The notes under the pieces are model-generated. The model saw only the letters and a list, made by a program, of their open reading frames with translations, made no database searches and was not told where the DNA came from. Shown one piece after another: positions 1-5,943 of a DNA stretch of 7,086 bases. This DNA is from Paracoccaceae bacterium (GTDB lineage: Bacteria; Pseudomonadota; Alphaproteobacteria; Rhodobacterales; Rhodobacteraceae), in the NCBI GenBank assembly GCA_020832725.1, contig JAFIEC010000372.1:1-7086 (forward strand), in the 5' to 3' direction. Numbering within the stretch: position 1 is the stretch's first letter; the number at the start of each line of letters is the position of its first letter. The position numbers and the translations under genes were made by a program.

Positions 1-1203
1 CGGACGTGGCGGAACCTGCTGAAATCTGACGGGGCGGTGGACCTTGTGCATTTCACCATCCTGCGCCCGCCGGAAAAACAGGATGGCGTGCCCATCTCGG
101 AATTGTCGCTGATCGCCTTTCCGACCTACGAGCTCTTCATGCAGCGGATCGAGGATTTCGACCTGATCATCTTCGACCGCTATCGCCGCCGGGGCATCCT
201 GCCGGCCAGCTATATCGACAACATCCGCCGCTACGTCGAGGCGGGCGGCGCGCTGCTGGTGGCGGGCGGGGCCGAATTCGCCAGTGCCGAAAGCCTGTAC
301 CGCTCGCCGCTGTCGCGCATCATGCCGGCCGAGCCCACCGGGCGGGTGGCCGAGCGCGGCTTTACCCCGCGCATCACCGAGGCTGGCCGGCGCCATCCCG
401 TGACCGAGGGGCTGGATGCCTTTGCCCCGCGCCCGGCCGAGGGTGACACGCCCGGCTGGGGCCGCTGGTTCCGGCATGTGGAGTTGGTGCCGCGCGCGGG
501 TCACGTGGTGATGTCGGGCGTCGAGGACGCCCCGCTTCTGGTGCTGGATCGCCAGGGTCAGGGGCGAATCGCACTCCTCGGGTCCGATCAGGCATGGTTG
601 TGGGATCGGGGCGTGGAGGGGGGCGGGCCGCAACTGGAATTGCTCCGCCGCATGGCACATTGGGCCATGTCCGAGCCCGACCTGGAGGAGGAGGCGCTGG
701 TGGCGACGGCTTCGGGCCGGGCCATCGCCATCACCCGGCGCAGCATGTCCGAGCCTGAATCGCCCCTTGTGGCCGAGCTTGTCTCGCCCTCGGGCACGGT
801 GGCCGAGGTCATACTGGAGCCCGCCGGGCCGGGCCGGTTCGAGGCCGTCGTCCCGGCCGAGGAACAGGGCCTCTGGCGCGTGAGTCAGGGCCTGCGCGAG
901 GCGGTCGTGGCCCTTGGTCCCCCGGCACCCCGCGAATTCGAACGGATCATCGCAACCGGTGACATCCTTGCCCCCTTCGTCGCCTCGACCCGTGGCGGCA
1001 TTCACCGGCTGGAGGACGGGCTGCCCGATATCCGGCTGGTGCGCGAAGGGCGCGTGGCCTCGGGGCGCGGCTGGATCGGGCTGACGCCGCGCGAGGCCTA
1101 CCTGACCACTGACATACGACGCCAGACGCTGGTCTGGCCCGGGCTGTTCCTGGCCCTGGCAGCGCTGTTGACGATGATGGCATGGCGGCGCGAGGGGCGC
1201 TGA
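1..1203 (+). CDS. Glutamine amidotransferase-like membrane protein, C-terminal part (5' truncated by window)
   Basis: The reading frame is open from base 1, so the gene begins outside the window and a GTG at 37 is simply an internal Val codon. 400 codons are visible. Residues about 50-90 form the core of an amidotransferase-like alpha/beta fold (FDLIIFDRY, then YVEAGGALLVAGG). A typical family stretch follows around codons 188-222 (GRIALLGSDQAWLWDRG, then GGGPQLELLRRMAHW). After this comes a beta-rich region of about 130 residues, and a single C-terminal transmembrane helix (codons about 378-395, VWPGLFLALAALLTMMAW) with a short Arg-rich tail. I recognise this architecture from large alphaproteobacterial membrane proteins encoded at the end of MoxR-DUF58-DUF4159 clusters; those partners would lie to the left and are inferred, not seen. 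There is no Cys anywhere in the visible part, so a classical Cys-His-Glu amidotransferase triad is absent from it. The function is unknown; a non-enzymatic role in the cell envelope is a guess. Confidence 0.8.
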   Translation, partial: RTWRNLLKSDGAVDLVHFTILRPPEKQDGVPISELSLIAFPTYELFMQRIEDFDLIIFDRYRRRGILPASYIDNIRRYVEAGGALLVAGGAEFASAESLYRSPLSRIMPAEPTGRVAERGFTPRITEAGRRHPVTEGLDAFAPRPAEGDTPGWGRWFRHVELVPRAGHVVMSGVEDAPLLVLDRQGQGRIALLGSDQAWLWDRGVEGGGPQLELLRRMAHWAMSEPDLEEEALVATASGRAIAITRRSMSEPESPLVAELVSPSGTVAEVILEPAGPGRFEAVVPAEEQGLWRVSQGLREAVVALGPPAPREFERIIATGDILAPFVASTRGGIHRLEDGLPDIRLVREGRVASGRGWIGLTPREAYLTTDIRRQTLVWPGLFLALAALLTMMAWRREGR

Positions 1204-1294
1204 CGCGCGCTGCTGTTGCCACAGGCACGAATGCGGTGCAGTCTGTTGCAAAGGTGGGTGCGCGACGGGACATCTGCCAGCTTCGGGAGGAACG

Positions 1295-1933
1295 ATGACC
1301 GCACATCCGGCACGCGACGTGCCACGCGACACGGTGGCAGGGGCAGCTGCCGCGCAATCCGAGGCTGCGCCAGAGGCGGTGCTCGAGTTCTGGTTCCACG
1401 AGGTGGGCCCCAAGGGCTGGTTCGAGGGCGGCCCCGAGCTGGACAAGGTGATACGCGACCGTTTCGAGACCCTGTGGGAGCGGGCACGGCGCGGCAGGCT
1501 GGGCGCCTGGAGGCGCTCGGACGAGGGTGTCCTCGGATTGATCCTGCTTCTCGACCAGTTTCCGCGCAACATGTTCCGCGACGGCGCACGGGCCTTTGCG
1601 TCGGACGGGGTCGCGCTGGCGCTGGCCAAGCAGGCCATCGATCACAGTCGCGACCTGCGCAGCCCCGAGGAGCAGCGCCCGTTCTTCTACCTGCCGCTGA
1701 TGCATTCCGAAAGCCTGCCGGATCAGGAGCGCTGTGTGCGCCTGTTCCGTACCCGCCTGCCGGGAGCGGTGTCGAACCTGCTCCACGCCCGGGCCCATCG
1801 CGAGGTGATCCGGCGCTTTGGCCGCTTTCCCTATCGCAATGCCGCTCTGGGCCGCGAAAGCACACCGGTCGAAAAGGCGTTCATGACCGAGGGCGGATAT
1901 GGCGCGGTGCTGCGCGCACTTGAAGCCGACTGA
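1295..1933 (+). CDS. DUF924 family protein
   Basis: A protein of 212 residues, predicted soluble and mostly helical. Hallmarks of DUF924 (Pfam PF06041, TPR-like superfamily) are visible in order: VLEFWF (29-34), the strongly conserved LLLDQFPRNMFR (84-95), FFYLPLMHSES (130-140) followed by DQERC (143-147), and the C-terminal HREVIRRFGRFPYRNAALGR (168-187) leading into ESTPVE. The first 25 residues are Ala-rich, low in complexity and not part of the domain. They do not look like a signal peptide, being charged and lacking a hydrophobic core. The ATG is supported by GGGAGG at 1285-1290, four bases upstream. The gene follows the membrane-protein gene by 91 bp and precedes lpd by 79 bp on the same strand. 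No biochemical activity is established for the family to my knowledge. Its position beside lpd and lipA hints at a link with lipoyl-dependent metabolism, which is inference only. Confidence 0.9.
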   Translation: MTAHPARDVPRDTVAGAAAAQSEAAPEAVLEFWFHEVGPKGWFEGGPELDKVIRDRFETLWERARRGRLGAWRRSDEGVLGLILLLDQFPRNMFRDGARAFASDGVALALAKQAIDHSRDLRSPEEQRPFFYLPLMHSESLPDQERCVRLFRTRLPGAVSNLLHARAHREVIRRFGRFPYRNAALGRESTPVEKAFMTEGGYGAVLRALEAD

Positions 1934-1943
1934 GTCCTTCCCG

Positions 1944-1972
1944 TTGTGAAGCCGGGCCGCTCGGTGTAGCCT
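1944..1972 (+). promoter_or_regulatory. Candidate sigma-70-type promoter upstream of lpd
   Basis: TTGTGA at 1944-1949 (four of six matches to TTGACA) is followed after 17 bp by TAGCCT at 1967-1972, which keeps the important T, A and final T of TATAAT. It lies in the spacer between the DUF924 gene and lpd and would give a short leader of about 30-35 bases. Matches this weak are common by chance, so lpd could equally be transcribed from further upstream. Confidence 0.25.
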
Positions 1973-2002
1973 GATACATGGTTTAGCGTTGAATAATCAG
2001 GC
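1969..2002. repeat. Perfect 7-bp inverted repeat in lpd leader
   Basis: GCCTGAT at 1969-1975 is the exact reverse complement of ATCAGGC at 1996-2002, with 20 bp between the arms. The left arm overlaps the possible -10 element and the right arm ends one base before the GGAGGGG ribosome-binding site of lpd. It could be an operator for a dimeric regulator (27 bp centre to centre), an RNA hairpin affecting ribosome access, or chance. Confidence 0.4.
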
Positions 2003-2009
2003 GGAGGGG
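2003..2009 (+). promoter_or_regulatory. Ribosome-binding site deciding the lpd start
   Basis: GGAGGGG lies three bases before the ATG at 2013 (GGAGG core to ATG is five bases). It favours this ATG over an in-frame TTG at 1989, which lies upstream of the site and would add eight residues not typical of the family. Confidence 0.8.
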
Positions 2010-2012
2010 CTG

Positions 2013-3407
2013 ATGGCCGAGGACGGTTTCGATGTGGTCGTGGTGGGGGGCGGCCCCGGAGGCTATGTTGCAGCGATCCGCGCGGCCCAGCTTGGCCTGA
2101 CTGTGGCGGTGATCGAGCGCGAGGCGCTGGGGGGCATCTGCCTCAACTGGGGCTGCATTCCCACCAAGGCGATGCTGAGATCGGCCGAGGTTTTCCACCT
2201 GATGCACAGGGCGGCCGAATTCGGCCTTCGGGCCGAGGGCGTGGGTTATGACCTCGATGCGGTCGTGAAGCGCTCCCGCAAGGTGGCGGGGCAGCTTTCG
2301 GGCGGCGTGGCGCATCTGCTGAAGAAAAACAAGGTCACCGTCGTGATGGGCGAGGCACGCCTGCCCGCGCCCGGCATCGTCGAGGTGACGACGTCCAAGG
2401 GCACCCGCACCCTGCGCGCACCCGAGGTGATCCTTGCCACCGGGGCGCGGGCGCGCGATCTGCCGGGCCTCGAAGCCGATGGCAAGCGTGTCTGGAGCTA
2501 TCGTCACGCGCTGCAGCCGCCCCACATGCCCGCGCGCCTTCTGGTCATCGGCTCTGGCGCGATCGGCATCGAATTCGCCAGCTTCTTCAATACTCTTGGT
2601 GCGCATACCCATGTGGTAGAGGTGATGGACCGGATCCTGCCCGCCGAGGATGCCGAGATCGCTGCCTTTGCGCGAAAGCAGTTCGAGAAGCAGGGAATGA
2701 GCATCCGCGCCGGCACTACCGTGACGCGGCTGGACCGCACCGAGACTGGCGTCACCGCGCATCTGGAGGCGGACGGCAAGACCGAGACGCTGGAGGTCGA
2801 TACCGTCATCTCGGCGGTGGGGATCGTCGGCAATGTCGAGGGGCTGGGGCTGGAGGCGCTGGGCGTGACGATCGATCGCACCCATGTGGTGACTGACGAA
2901 TATTGCCGCACCGGGGTCAAGGGGCTGTGGGCCATCGGTGATATCGCGGGCGCACCATGGCTTGCGCACAAGGCCAGCCACGAGGGCGTCATGGTGGCCG
3001 AGATGATCGCGGGCCAGGATGTCCACCCGATCAAGCCGGGCTCCATTCCCGGCTGCACCTATTGCCACCCCCAGATCGCCAGCGTCGGCCTGACCGAGGA
3101 CAAGGCCCGCGCCGCCGGGCATGAGGTGAAGGTGGGCCGTTTCCCCTTTATCGGCAACGGCAAGGCCATCGCGCTGGGTGAATCCGAGGGCATGGTCAAG
3201 ACCATCTTCGATGCCGCCAGCGGCGAGTTGCTGGGCGCGCATATGGTGGGGGCCGAGGTGACCGAACTGATCCAGGGCTATGCCGTGGGGCGCACGCTGG
3301 AGACGACCGAGGCGGAACTGATCCATACCGTCTTTCCGCACCCGACCCTGTCGGAAATGATGCATGAATCGGTTCTCGACGCCTATGGAAGGGCGATCCA
3401 TTTCTAG
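2013..3407 (+). CDS. lpdA: Dihydrolipoyl dehydrogenase (E3 component)
   Basis: FAD-dependent disulfide oxidoreductase that reoxidises dihydrolipoyl groups on E2 or glycine-cleavage H protein and passes electrons to NAD+ (EC 1.8.1.4). It is cytoplasmic and works as a homodimer. The 464-residue length is normal for the family. Visible in order: N-terminal FAD-binding GGGPGG (12-17); the redox-active disulfide Cys43/Cys48 in GGICLNWGCIPTK; the NAD-binding fingerprint VIGSGAIGIEFASF (178-191); the second FAD motif LWAIGDIAG (305-313); and the C-terminal dimerisation domain with the catalytic base His443 paired to Glu448 in FPHPTLSE. The LNWGCIPTKA form of the active site resembles E3 proteins often assigned to pyruvate dehydrogenase, but the complex served cannot be settled here. 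There is no N-terminal lipoyl domain, unlike some pyruvate-complex E3s. The start is fixed by GGAGGGG just upstream. lipA follows on the same strand after 79 bp, a sensible functional pairing. Confidence 0.97.
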   Translation: MAEDGFDVVVVGGGPGGYVAAIRAAQLGLTVAVIEREALGGICLNWGCIPTKAMLRSAEVFHLMHRAAEFGLRAEGVGYDLDAVVKRSRKVAGQLSGGVAHLLKKNKVTVVMGEARLPAPGIVEVTTSKGTRTLRAPEVILATGARARDLPGLEADGKRVWSYRHALQPPHMPARLLVIGSGAIGIEFASFFNTLGAHTHVVEVMDRILPAEDAEIAAFARKQFEKQGMSIRAGTTVTRLDRTETGVTAHLEADGKTETLEVDTVISAVGIVGNVEGLGLEALGVTIDRTHVVTDEYCRTGVKGLWAIGDIAGAPWLAHKASHEGVMVAEMIAGQDVHPIKPGSIPGCTYCHPQIASVGLTEDKARAAGHEVKVGRFPFIGNGKAIALGESEGMVKTIFDAASGELLGAHMVGAEVTELIQGYAVGRTLETTEAELIHTVFPHPTLSEMMHESVLDAYGRAIHF

Positions 3408-3476
3408 GGTGGAGCCCCGGACATCACCCTGTGCGATGGCCCGTTACATCGGCCCGCTTTGCGGCTATGAGGCGGC

Positions 3477-3482
3477 AAGGAG
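3477..3482 (+). promoter_or_regulatory. Ribosome-binding site deciding the lipA start
   Basis: AAGGAG lies four bases before ATG 3487 and seven before ATG 3490, two adjacent in-frame starts. It argues against the upstream in-frame ATGs at 3364 (inside lpd) and 3436, neither of which has a recognisable site before it. By spacing alone 3490 is slightly better, and the difference is one Met. Confidence 0.7.
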
Positions 3483-3486
3483 AGAC

Positions 3487-4443
3487 ATGATGCGCGATCT
3501 CAAGGACCCGACCCAGCGCCATCCCGAAAAGGCGGCGCGGCCCGAAACCATCCGGCTGAAAAAGCCCGACTGGATTCGCGTCAAGGCGCCGACGTCGGCG
3601 GGCTACAAGGCCACCCGGGACATCCTGCGCGAGAACCGCCTTGTCACCGTCTGCGAGGAGGCGGGATGCCCCAATGTGGGCGAATGCTGGGCCCAGGGCC
3701 ACGCCACCATGATGATCATGGGCGAGATCTGCACCCGTGGCTGCACATTCTGCAATGTCGCCACGGGTCGTCCGCAGGCGCTCGATGCGTTTGAGCCGGG
3801 CCGCGTCGCCCATGCGGTCGACAAGCTGGGCCTTGCCCATGTCGTCGTCACCAGCGTGGACCGGGACGATTTGGAGGATGGCGGGGCCGAGCATTTCGCT
3901 CAGACCATCCGCGCCATCCGTCACCGCAGCCCCGGGACCACCATCGAGGTGCTGACGCCCGATTTCCTCAGGTGTGACGCGACGGCGCTGGAAACGGTGG
4001 TCGCGGCGCGGCCCGATGTCTTCAACCACAACCTCGAGACCGTGCCCGGGCTGTACCCCGAGGTGCGTCCGGGTGCCCGCTATTTCCACTCGCTGCGCCT
4101 GTTGCAGCGGGTGAAGGAGCTTGATCCGTCGATGTTCACCAAGTCCGGGGTGATGGTGGGACTGGGAGAGGAGCGTCAGGCCGTTCTTCAGGTGATGGAC
4201 GACATGCGCTCGGCCGATGTCGATTTTCTCACCATCGGCCAGTATCTGCAGCCCACGCCGCGGCACCATGCGGTTGCCCGTTTCGTCACCCCCGACGAAT
4301 TCAGCGCCTACGAGATCGCGGCTCGGGGCAAGGGCTTTCTCATGGTGTCGGCGACGCCGCTGACGCGCTCTTCCTACCATGCCGGCGAGGATTTCGCCCG
4401 CCTCCGCGCTGCGCGAGAGGCACGGCTGGCGGGCGGGGCCTGA
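3487..4443 (+). CDS. lipA: Lipoyl synthase (radical SAM)
   Basis: Radical-SAM enzyme that inserts two sulfur atoms at C6 and C8 of protein-bound octanoyl groups, finishing lipoyl cofactor synthesis on E2 and H proteins (EC 2.8.1.8). The 318-residue length is typical. The auxiliary [4Fe-4S] cluster that is consumed as sulfur donor is marked by Cys56, Cys61 and Cys67 (CEEAGCPNVGEC, the C-x4-C-x5-C pattern). The SAM-binding cluster is marked by Cys82, Cys86 and Cys89 (CTRGCTFC, C-x3-C-x2-C). The C-terminal RSSYHAG motif contains the conserved Ser that ligates the auxiliary cluster. The N-terminal KKPDWIRVKAP (25-35) is also a family signature. The start was chosen from AAGGAG at 3477; an upstream in-frame extension back into lpd has no supporting signals. 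The gene lies 79 bp after lpd on the same strand, with no clear promoter between, so cotranscription is likely. A partner octanoyltransferase (lipB) is not in the window. Confidence 0.98.
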   Translation: MMRDLKDPTQRHPEKAARPETIRLKKPDWIRVKAPTSAGYKATRDILRENRLVTVCEEAGCPNVGECWAQGHATMMIMGEICTRGCTFCNVATGRPQALDAFEPGRVAHAVDKLGLAHVVVTSVDRDDLEDGGAEHFAQTIRAIRHRSPGTTIEVLTPDFLRCDATALETVVAARPDVFNHNLETVPGLYPEVRPGARYFHSLRLLQRVKELDPSMFTKSGVMVGLGEERQAVLQVMDDMRSADVDFLTIGQYLQPTPRHHAVARFVTPDEFSAYEIAARGKGFLMVSATPLTRSSYHAGEDFARLRAAREARLAGGA

Positions 4444-4445
4444 CC

Positions 4446-4489
4446 GGCTGCCTGCGCCCCCTGCGGATGTCCGGATCAGGGGTGCAGCC
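4446..4489. terminator. Stem-loop between convergent lipA and cycG
   Basis: The 49-bp convergent spacer holds nested complementary arms: GGCTGC (4446-4451) with GCAGCC (4484-4489), and inside these CCCCTG (4458-4463) with CAGGGG (4477-4482), enclosing CGG/CCG around ATGT. The structure is symmetric, so it could act on both transcripts. Neither side carries a run of T, so it is not a classical intrinsic terminator. Position is the main argument for the role. Confidence 0.4.
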
Positions 4490-4492
4490 CCC

Positions 4493-5392
4493 TCATTCCG
4501 ATGGCGGCACCCGCATCAGGTAGAGGGCGATCGCGCGGCGGTCGTCCGGGGTCGTGCGGTGCAGGCTCTTGACGACATCGGCCATGCTGCCGCCGGCAGT
4601 ATCGAAATCGGGCGTCAAGCCCATGTCGAGATAAGCGGCGATCTGCTCCACGCTCCAGCCCAGCCTGTCGGGCGTGATGGCCGGAATGCGGCCCGTCCCC
4701 GAGGGGTTGGCCGCGCCCGCCATCCAGCGCGCGGTATCAAGCCCGCCCAATGCGGTGCGCGGCGTGTGGCATTCGCCGCAATGGGCCAGCGCCTCGGCCA
4801 GATAGCGCCCGCGCTCCCCCTCTGCCGAGAGTGGGCCCGTCACCGCCCAGTCGGGCCTCAGATGCAGCCGGTTCCACAGGCCAAGGCCCAGTCGCGGACG
4901 CAGGGCAAGGGGCAGGTCATGGGCCTCGTTCCGACGGGCCGCAGGCGGCAGCGTCTCCATGAAGGCCCACAGGTCGGCCACATCCTGTGCCTGCATCCGG
5001 ACATAGGCAGTATAGGGAAAGGCCGGGAAATAGGCCTCTCCCCCGGGCGAGACGCCCGTCCACAAGGCGCGGGCCATGTCCTCCAGGCGCCATCCGCCGA
5101 TGCCATGGGTTGCGTCGGGAGAGATGTTGGGTGCGACGAATGTGCCGAAGTCGGTCTCGAACCGCCGCCCTCCGGCAAGGATCAGGCGGGCCTCGTCTTC
5201 GGCTCCCTGTGCTGCATGGCACGAGGCGCAACCCGAGGCCCAGAACACTCGCTCACCCCGGGCGGGATCGCCCGTCAGCCCGGACAGATCGCCAAGCCGC
5301 TCAGGGTCCATCGGCTGCGGCCGGTCGAGGCCCAGCAAAATCCCGGCGGCGAGCGCCGCGACCAGCCCGAGCGCTGTGGCGATGCGGCGCAT
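4493..5392 (-). CDS. cycG: Diheme c-type cytochrome, CycG-like
   Basis: A 299-residue exported electron carrier with two class I cytochrome c domains. Residues about 3-22 form a hydrophobic N-terminal segment (ATALGLVAALAAGILLGL) that fits an uncleaved membrane anchor or an export signal without an obvious AxA cleavage site. Heme 1 binds Cys55/Cys58/His59 (CASCH) and heme 2 binds Cys205/Cys208/His209 (CGECH). Candidate axial Met residues are Met133 (PAFPYTAYVRM) and Met270 (GGSMADVV). The layout resembles the cytochrome subunits of membrane gluconate, alcohol and fructose dehydrogenases, but with two hemes rather than three and no dehydrogenase subunit beside it. The ATG lies 5 bp after the stop of the class II cytochrome gene, has only a weak ribosome-binding sequence, and is probably translationally coupled. 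The pair matches the R. sphaeroides cycFG operon as I remember it. An in-frame extension upstream to 5620 would run through the neighbouring gene and is not credible. The electron donor and acceptor are unknown. Confidence 0.88.
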   Translation of the reverse strand: MRRIATALGLVAALAAGILLGLDRPQPMDPERLGDLSGLTGDPARGERVFWASGCASCHAAQGAEDEARLILAGGRRFETDFGTFVAPNISPDATHGIGGWRLEDMARALWTGVSPGGEAYFPAFPYTAYVRMQAQDVADLWAFMETLPPAARRNEAHDLPLALRPRLGLGLWNRLHLRPDWAVTGPLSAEGERGRYLAEALAHCGECHTPRTALGGLDTARWMAGAANPSGTGRIPAITPDRLGWSVEQIAAYLDMGLTPDFDTAGGSMADVVKSLHRTTPDDRRAIALYLMRVPPSE

Positions 5393-5397
5393 CGGGC

Positions 5398-5850
5398 TCA
5401 GCGCGGTGCCCGGAAATCCTGGTGGCAGGCCGAGCAGGCCTGGATCACCGGACCGAGCCCGGCGCGCAGGCTGTCGAGCCCATCGCCCGCGACCTCGGTC
5501 AGGGCGGCACTGCGCGTGCCCAGCGCCTCGAAACGCTCGGCGAAGGTGTCGGCATCCTCCCAGATGCCCGGCAGGGCGCGGGTGCCCTCCATGCTGGCGC
5601 TGTCGGTGCCCGCAGGCCACATCGGCGCCTGATGCAGGCTGGCCAGCTGCGCAAGGTTCTCTGCCGCCTGTTGTGCCGTGGCCGCCTCATAGGGGGCGGA
5701 CCCCTGCACCATGGCACCGACCGTGCCGAGGTTGAACGCCAGCAGCTTGAACTGCGCCTGACGCGCCTCGACCGCCGCCTCGGAGGCCAGGGCGGGCGCG
5801 ATGCCGACAGTCAGAAGGGCGGCGATGGCAAGGGGGGCTGCAAGGCGCAT
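5398..5850 (-). CDS. cycF: Periplasmic class II cytochrome c (cytochrome c'/c554 family), CycF-like
   Basis: A 150-residue precursor of a four-helix-bundle cytochrome. Residues 1-22 are a clear signal peptide (MRLAAPLAIAALL core, cleavage after Ala-Leu-Ala22), giving a mature protein of about 128 residues, the usual size of cytochrome c'. Heme attachment is at the extreme C-terminus, Cys139/Cys142/His143 in CSACHQDFR, the class II hallmark. The first helix carries Arg30 and, four residues later, Phe34 (RQAQF) at the place where six-coordinate members have an axial Met. GAMVQGSAPYEAA (46-58) is a typical end of helix 1. The start at 5850 is supported by AGGAGA at 5861-5856; a longer frame to 5928 would put 26 Arg-rich residues before the signal peptide and is rejected. 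It is followed after 5 bp by the diheme cytochrome gene, as in R. sphaeroides cycFG, where the product is the aerobically induced c554. Electron transfer is the family role; gas binding is possible. Confidence 0.9.
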   Translation of the reverse strand: MRLAAPLAIAALLTVGIAPALASEAAVEARQAQFKLLAFNLGTVGAMVQGSAPYEAATAQQAAENLAQLASLHQAPMWPAGTDSASMEGTRALPGIWEDADTFAERFEALGTRSAALTEVAGDGLDSLRAGLGPVIQACSACHQDFRAPR

Positions 5851-5855
5851 GGGTC

Positions 5856-5861
5856 TCTCCT
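5856..5861 (-). promoter_or_regulatory. Ribosome-binding site deciding the cycF start
   Basis: Read on the minus strand, AGGAGA lies five bases before the ATG at 5850. It selects the start that places the hydrophobic signal peptide at the true N-terminus. Confidence 0.75.
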
Positions 5862-5943
5862 GTTTGGGTCTGTCCCCTACTCCTAGCGCGGGTCGTGCCG
5901 CGATCCAGCGACTTCCCCACCGCCTCACGCAGAGTTGAGGACG

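Noticed and set aside
1213..1249. CTGTTGC occurring twice 30 bp apart upstream of the DUF924 gene, and a TTGCCA possible -35
   Set aside because: A 7-bp direct repeat is too short to separate from chance and no convincing -10 element is correctly spaced.
1216..1923. 235-codon plus-strand frame overlapping the DUF924 gene
   Set aside because: Out-of-frame shadow, Arg/Gly-rich, whereas the other frame carries DUF924 signatures and a good ribosome-binding site.
1989..2012. TTG start adding eight residues to lpd
   Set aside because: The strong ribosome-binding site lies inside this extension and points to the ATG at 2013, and the added residues overlap the inverted repeat.
1983..3401. 472-codon open frame on the minus strand opposite lpd
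   Set aside because: It mirrors the lpd gene almost end to end and translates to a His/Gly/Asp-rich sequence with no recognisable domain. Long antisense frames are expected opposite GC-rich genes with strong codon bias.
3436..3486. In-frame ATG at 3436 giving lipA a 17-residue extension
   Set aside because: No ribosome-binding sequence precedes it, whereas AAGGAG sits correctly before 3487/3490, where LipA-like sequence begins.
3424..4380. 318-codon open frame on the minus strand opposite lipA
   Set aside because: Shadow of lipA codon bias. The plus-strand protein has all lipoyl synthase motifs, while the antisense product is His/Arg/Asp-rich with no family resemblance.
4379..5632. 417-codon open frame on the plus strand opposite the two cytochromes
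   Set aside because: Arg/Pro/Gly/Ala-rich product with no domain. It covers two clear minus-strand cytochrome genes with heme motifs.
5851..5943. Promoter or terminator in the 93-bp spacer upstream of cycF
   Set aside because: Only a 5-bp CCTCA/TGAGG hairpin without a T-run and no good -35/-10 pair on the minus strand. A promoter is plausible from the spacer length but I cannot place it.
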